A stretch of DNA of 18,708 nucleotides from an uncultured Clostridium sp. (GTDB taxonomy: Bacteria > Bacillota_A > Clostridia > TANB77 > CAG-508), in NCBI GenBank assembly GCA_951800935.1, contig CATOLW010000004.1, positions 1 to 18,708 of the forward strand. The letters are read 5' to 3'. A program made the position numbers and the translations under genes. The notes under the pieces are model-generated. The model had not been told where the DNA came from and did no database searches. It saw nothing but the letters and a program-made list of their open reading frames with translations. The first letter of the stretch is position 1, and every line of letters starts with the position of its first letter. Of the stretch, positions 18,277 through 18,708 are shown one piece after another.

Positions 18277-18708
18277 ATGGAACTAAAGACAAACTACCAA
18301 TATACATACTTTATTCATCCTTTTGTTATTAAGGATGGAAAATATCAAAAATACATATTGAAAATGTTAAAAGATAAAAATTGTAGTTTGAAAATTTTTC
18401 AAAAAGAAAAGGATTTAAAATTATACAAATATTTTCTACCAAAAATTAGGGAATTTTTATTCTCTAGTTTTTGGTATGGGAATAGTAGAGTAAAAAAACT
18501 AGAAGAATTACCACTAGAAACAAGAGCAGCTTTGCTTGCTAAAAACCCATGTAATATATTTGAATATACACTAAAAAAAGATATACAAGGAAAAATAGAA
18601 AAAAGCAATGGAATATTTTTTAGCATTCAAAAAATAGATATTATTTGTTTTTCTACAGGAATTTGTTTTTTGGCCATAAAAACAAACGTAGAAGAATATA
18701 CAGATTTT
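18277..18708 (+). CDS. Unrecognised protein, 3'-truncated by the window end
   Basis: ATG 18277 has AAGGAAGGA at 6-7 base spacing and lies 17 bases after the WG-repeat gene, so both probably share a transcript. The 144 residues in view are open to the last base: MELKTNYQYTYFIHPF, then a Lys-rich part with LKMLKDKNC and FLPKIREFLF, a Trp/Tyr patch, LETRAALLAKNPCNIFEYTL and IICFSTGICFLAIKTN near the end. No signal peptide or clear membrane helix is seen. I do not recognise the family and assign no function. The coding call rests on the start context, codon use like its neighbours and uninterrupted length. Confidence 0.8.
   Translation, partial: MELKTNYQYTYFIHPFVIKDGKYQKYILKMLKDKNCSLKIFQKEKDLKLYKYFLPKIREFLFSSFWYGNSRVKKLEELPLETRAALLAKNPCNIFEYTLKKDIQGKIEKSNGIFFSIQKIDIICFSTGICFLAIKTNVEEYTDF

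Noticed and set aside
1..18708. Numerous open frames of 60-167 codons on the minus strand
   Set aside because: They lie opposite the large + strand genes, have Phe/Leu/Ile-rich translations typical of antisense A-rich coding DNA, and lack ribosome sites and domain sense.
1..18708. CRISPR arrays, tRNA or rRNA genes, insertion sequences
   Set aside because: No regularly spaced repeats, no cloverleaf or rRNA-like segments and no transposase reading frames were seen.

Overview
The window is low-GC DNA with strong, purine-rich ribosome sites (AAAGGAGG and similar) and AGA as the dominant arginine codon. It carries an endospore-lineage gene (spoIIE) and very large Cna-B/SdrD-type surface proteins. 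This points to a Bacillota chromosome, most likely an uncultured clostridium of the gut type. The lineage is inferred from gene content and composition only.

Layout, all on the + strand. (1) 1-4306 is the 3' part of a very large wall or membrane-anchored adhesin with two Cna-B-like domains, a ricin-type lectin domain and SdrD-like modules, followed by a strong terminator. (2) 4344-4572 is a 230-base leader with an inverted repeat around a possible extended -10 element and a further hairpin. (3) 4573-9366 and 9383-13853 form a two-gene operon of secreted, membrane-anchored surface proteins; the second is a paralogue of the gene at 1-4306. A terminator follows at 13872. (4) 14084-16472 is spoIIE, with its own terminator. 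(5) 16684-18708 has a well-formed promoter driving a membrane-anchored WG-repeat protein and an unrecognised gene that runs off the window.

The striking result is that three of the six genes are broken in frame by exactly one extra base, and the break is the same each time. The in-frame triplet CGG is followed by A, and reading continues one base later from GGA: ACA CGG A at 3991, ACT CGG A at 13784 and ATA CGG A at 14768. Reading by eye through about 6,000 codons, I find no other in-frame CGG in the window, although CGG occurs about two dozen times out of frame. CGA and CGT are used as ordinary arginine codons. In each case the +1 frame restores a conserved C-terminus: two sorting-signal/transmembrane tails and the rest of SpoIIE including its phosphatase domain. 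Restored in this way, the two adhesin tails align without a gap over 29 residues. The simplest reading is obligatory or programmed +1 frameshifting, or four-base decoding, at CGGA in an organism where CGG is otherwise absent. The sequence alone cannot exclude a motif-specific sequencing artefact. If the shift is real, it sits where it could decide whether two adhesins are anchored or released and whether SpoIIE is made whole.
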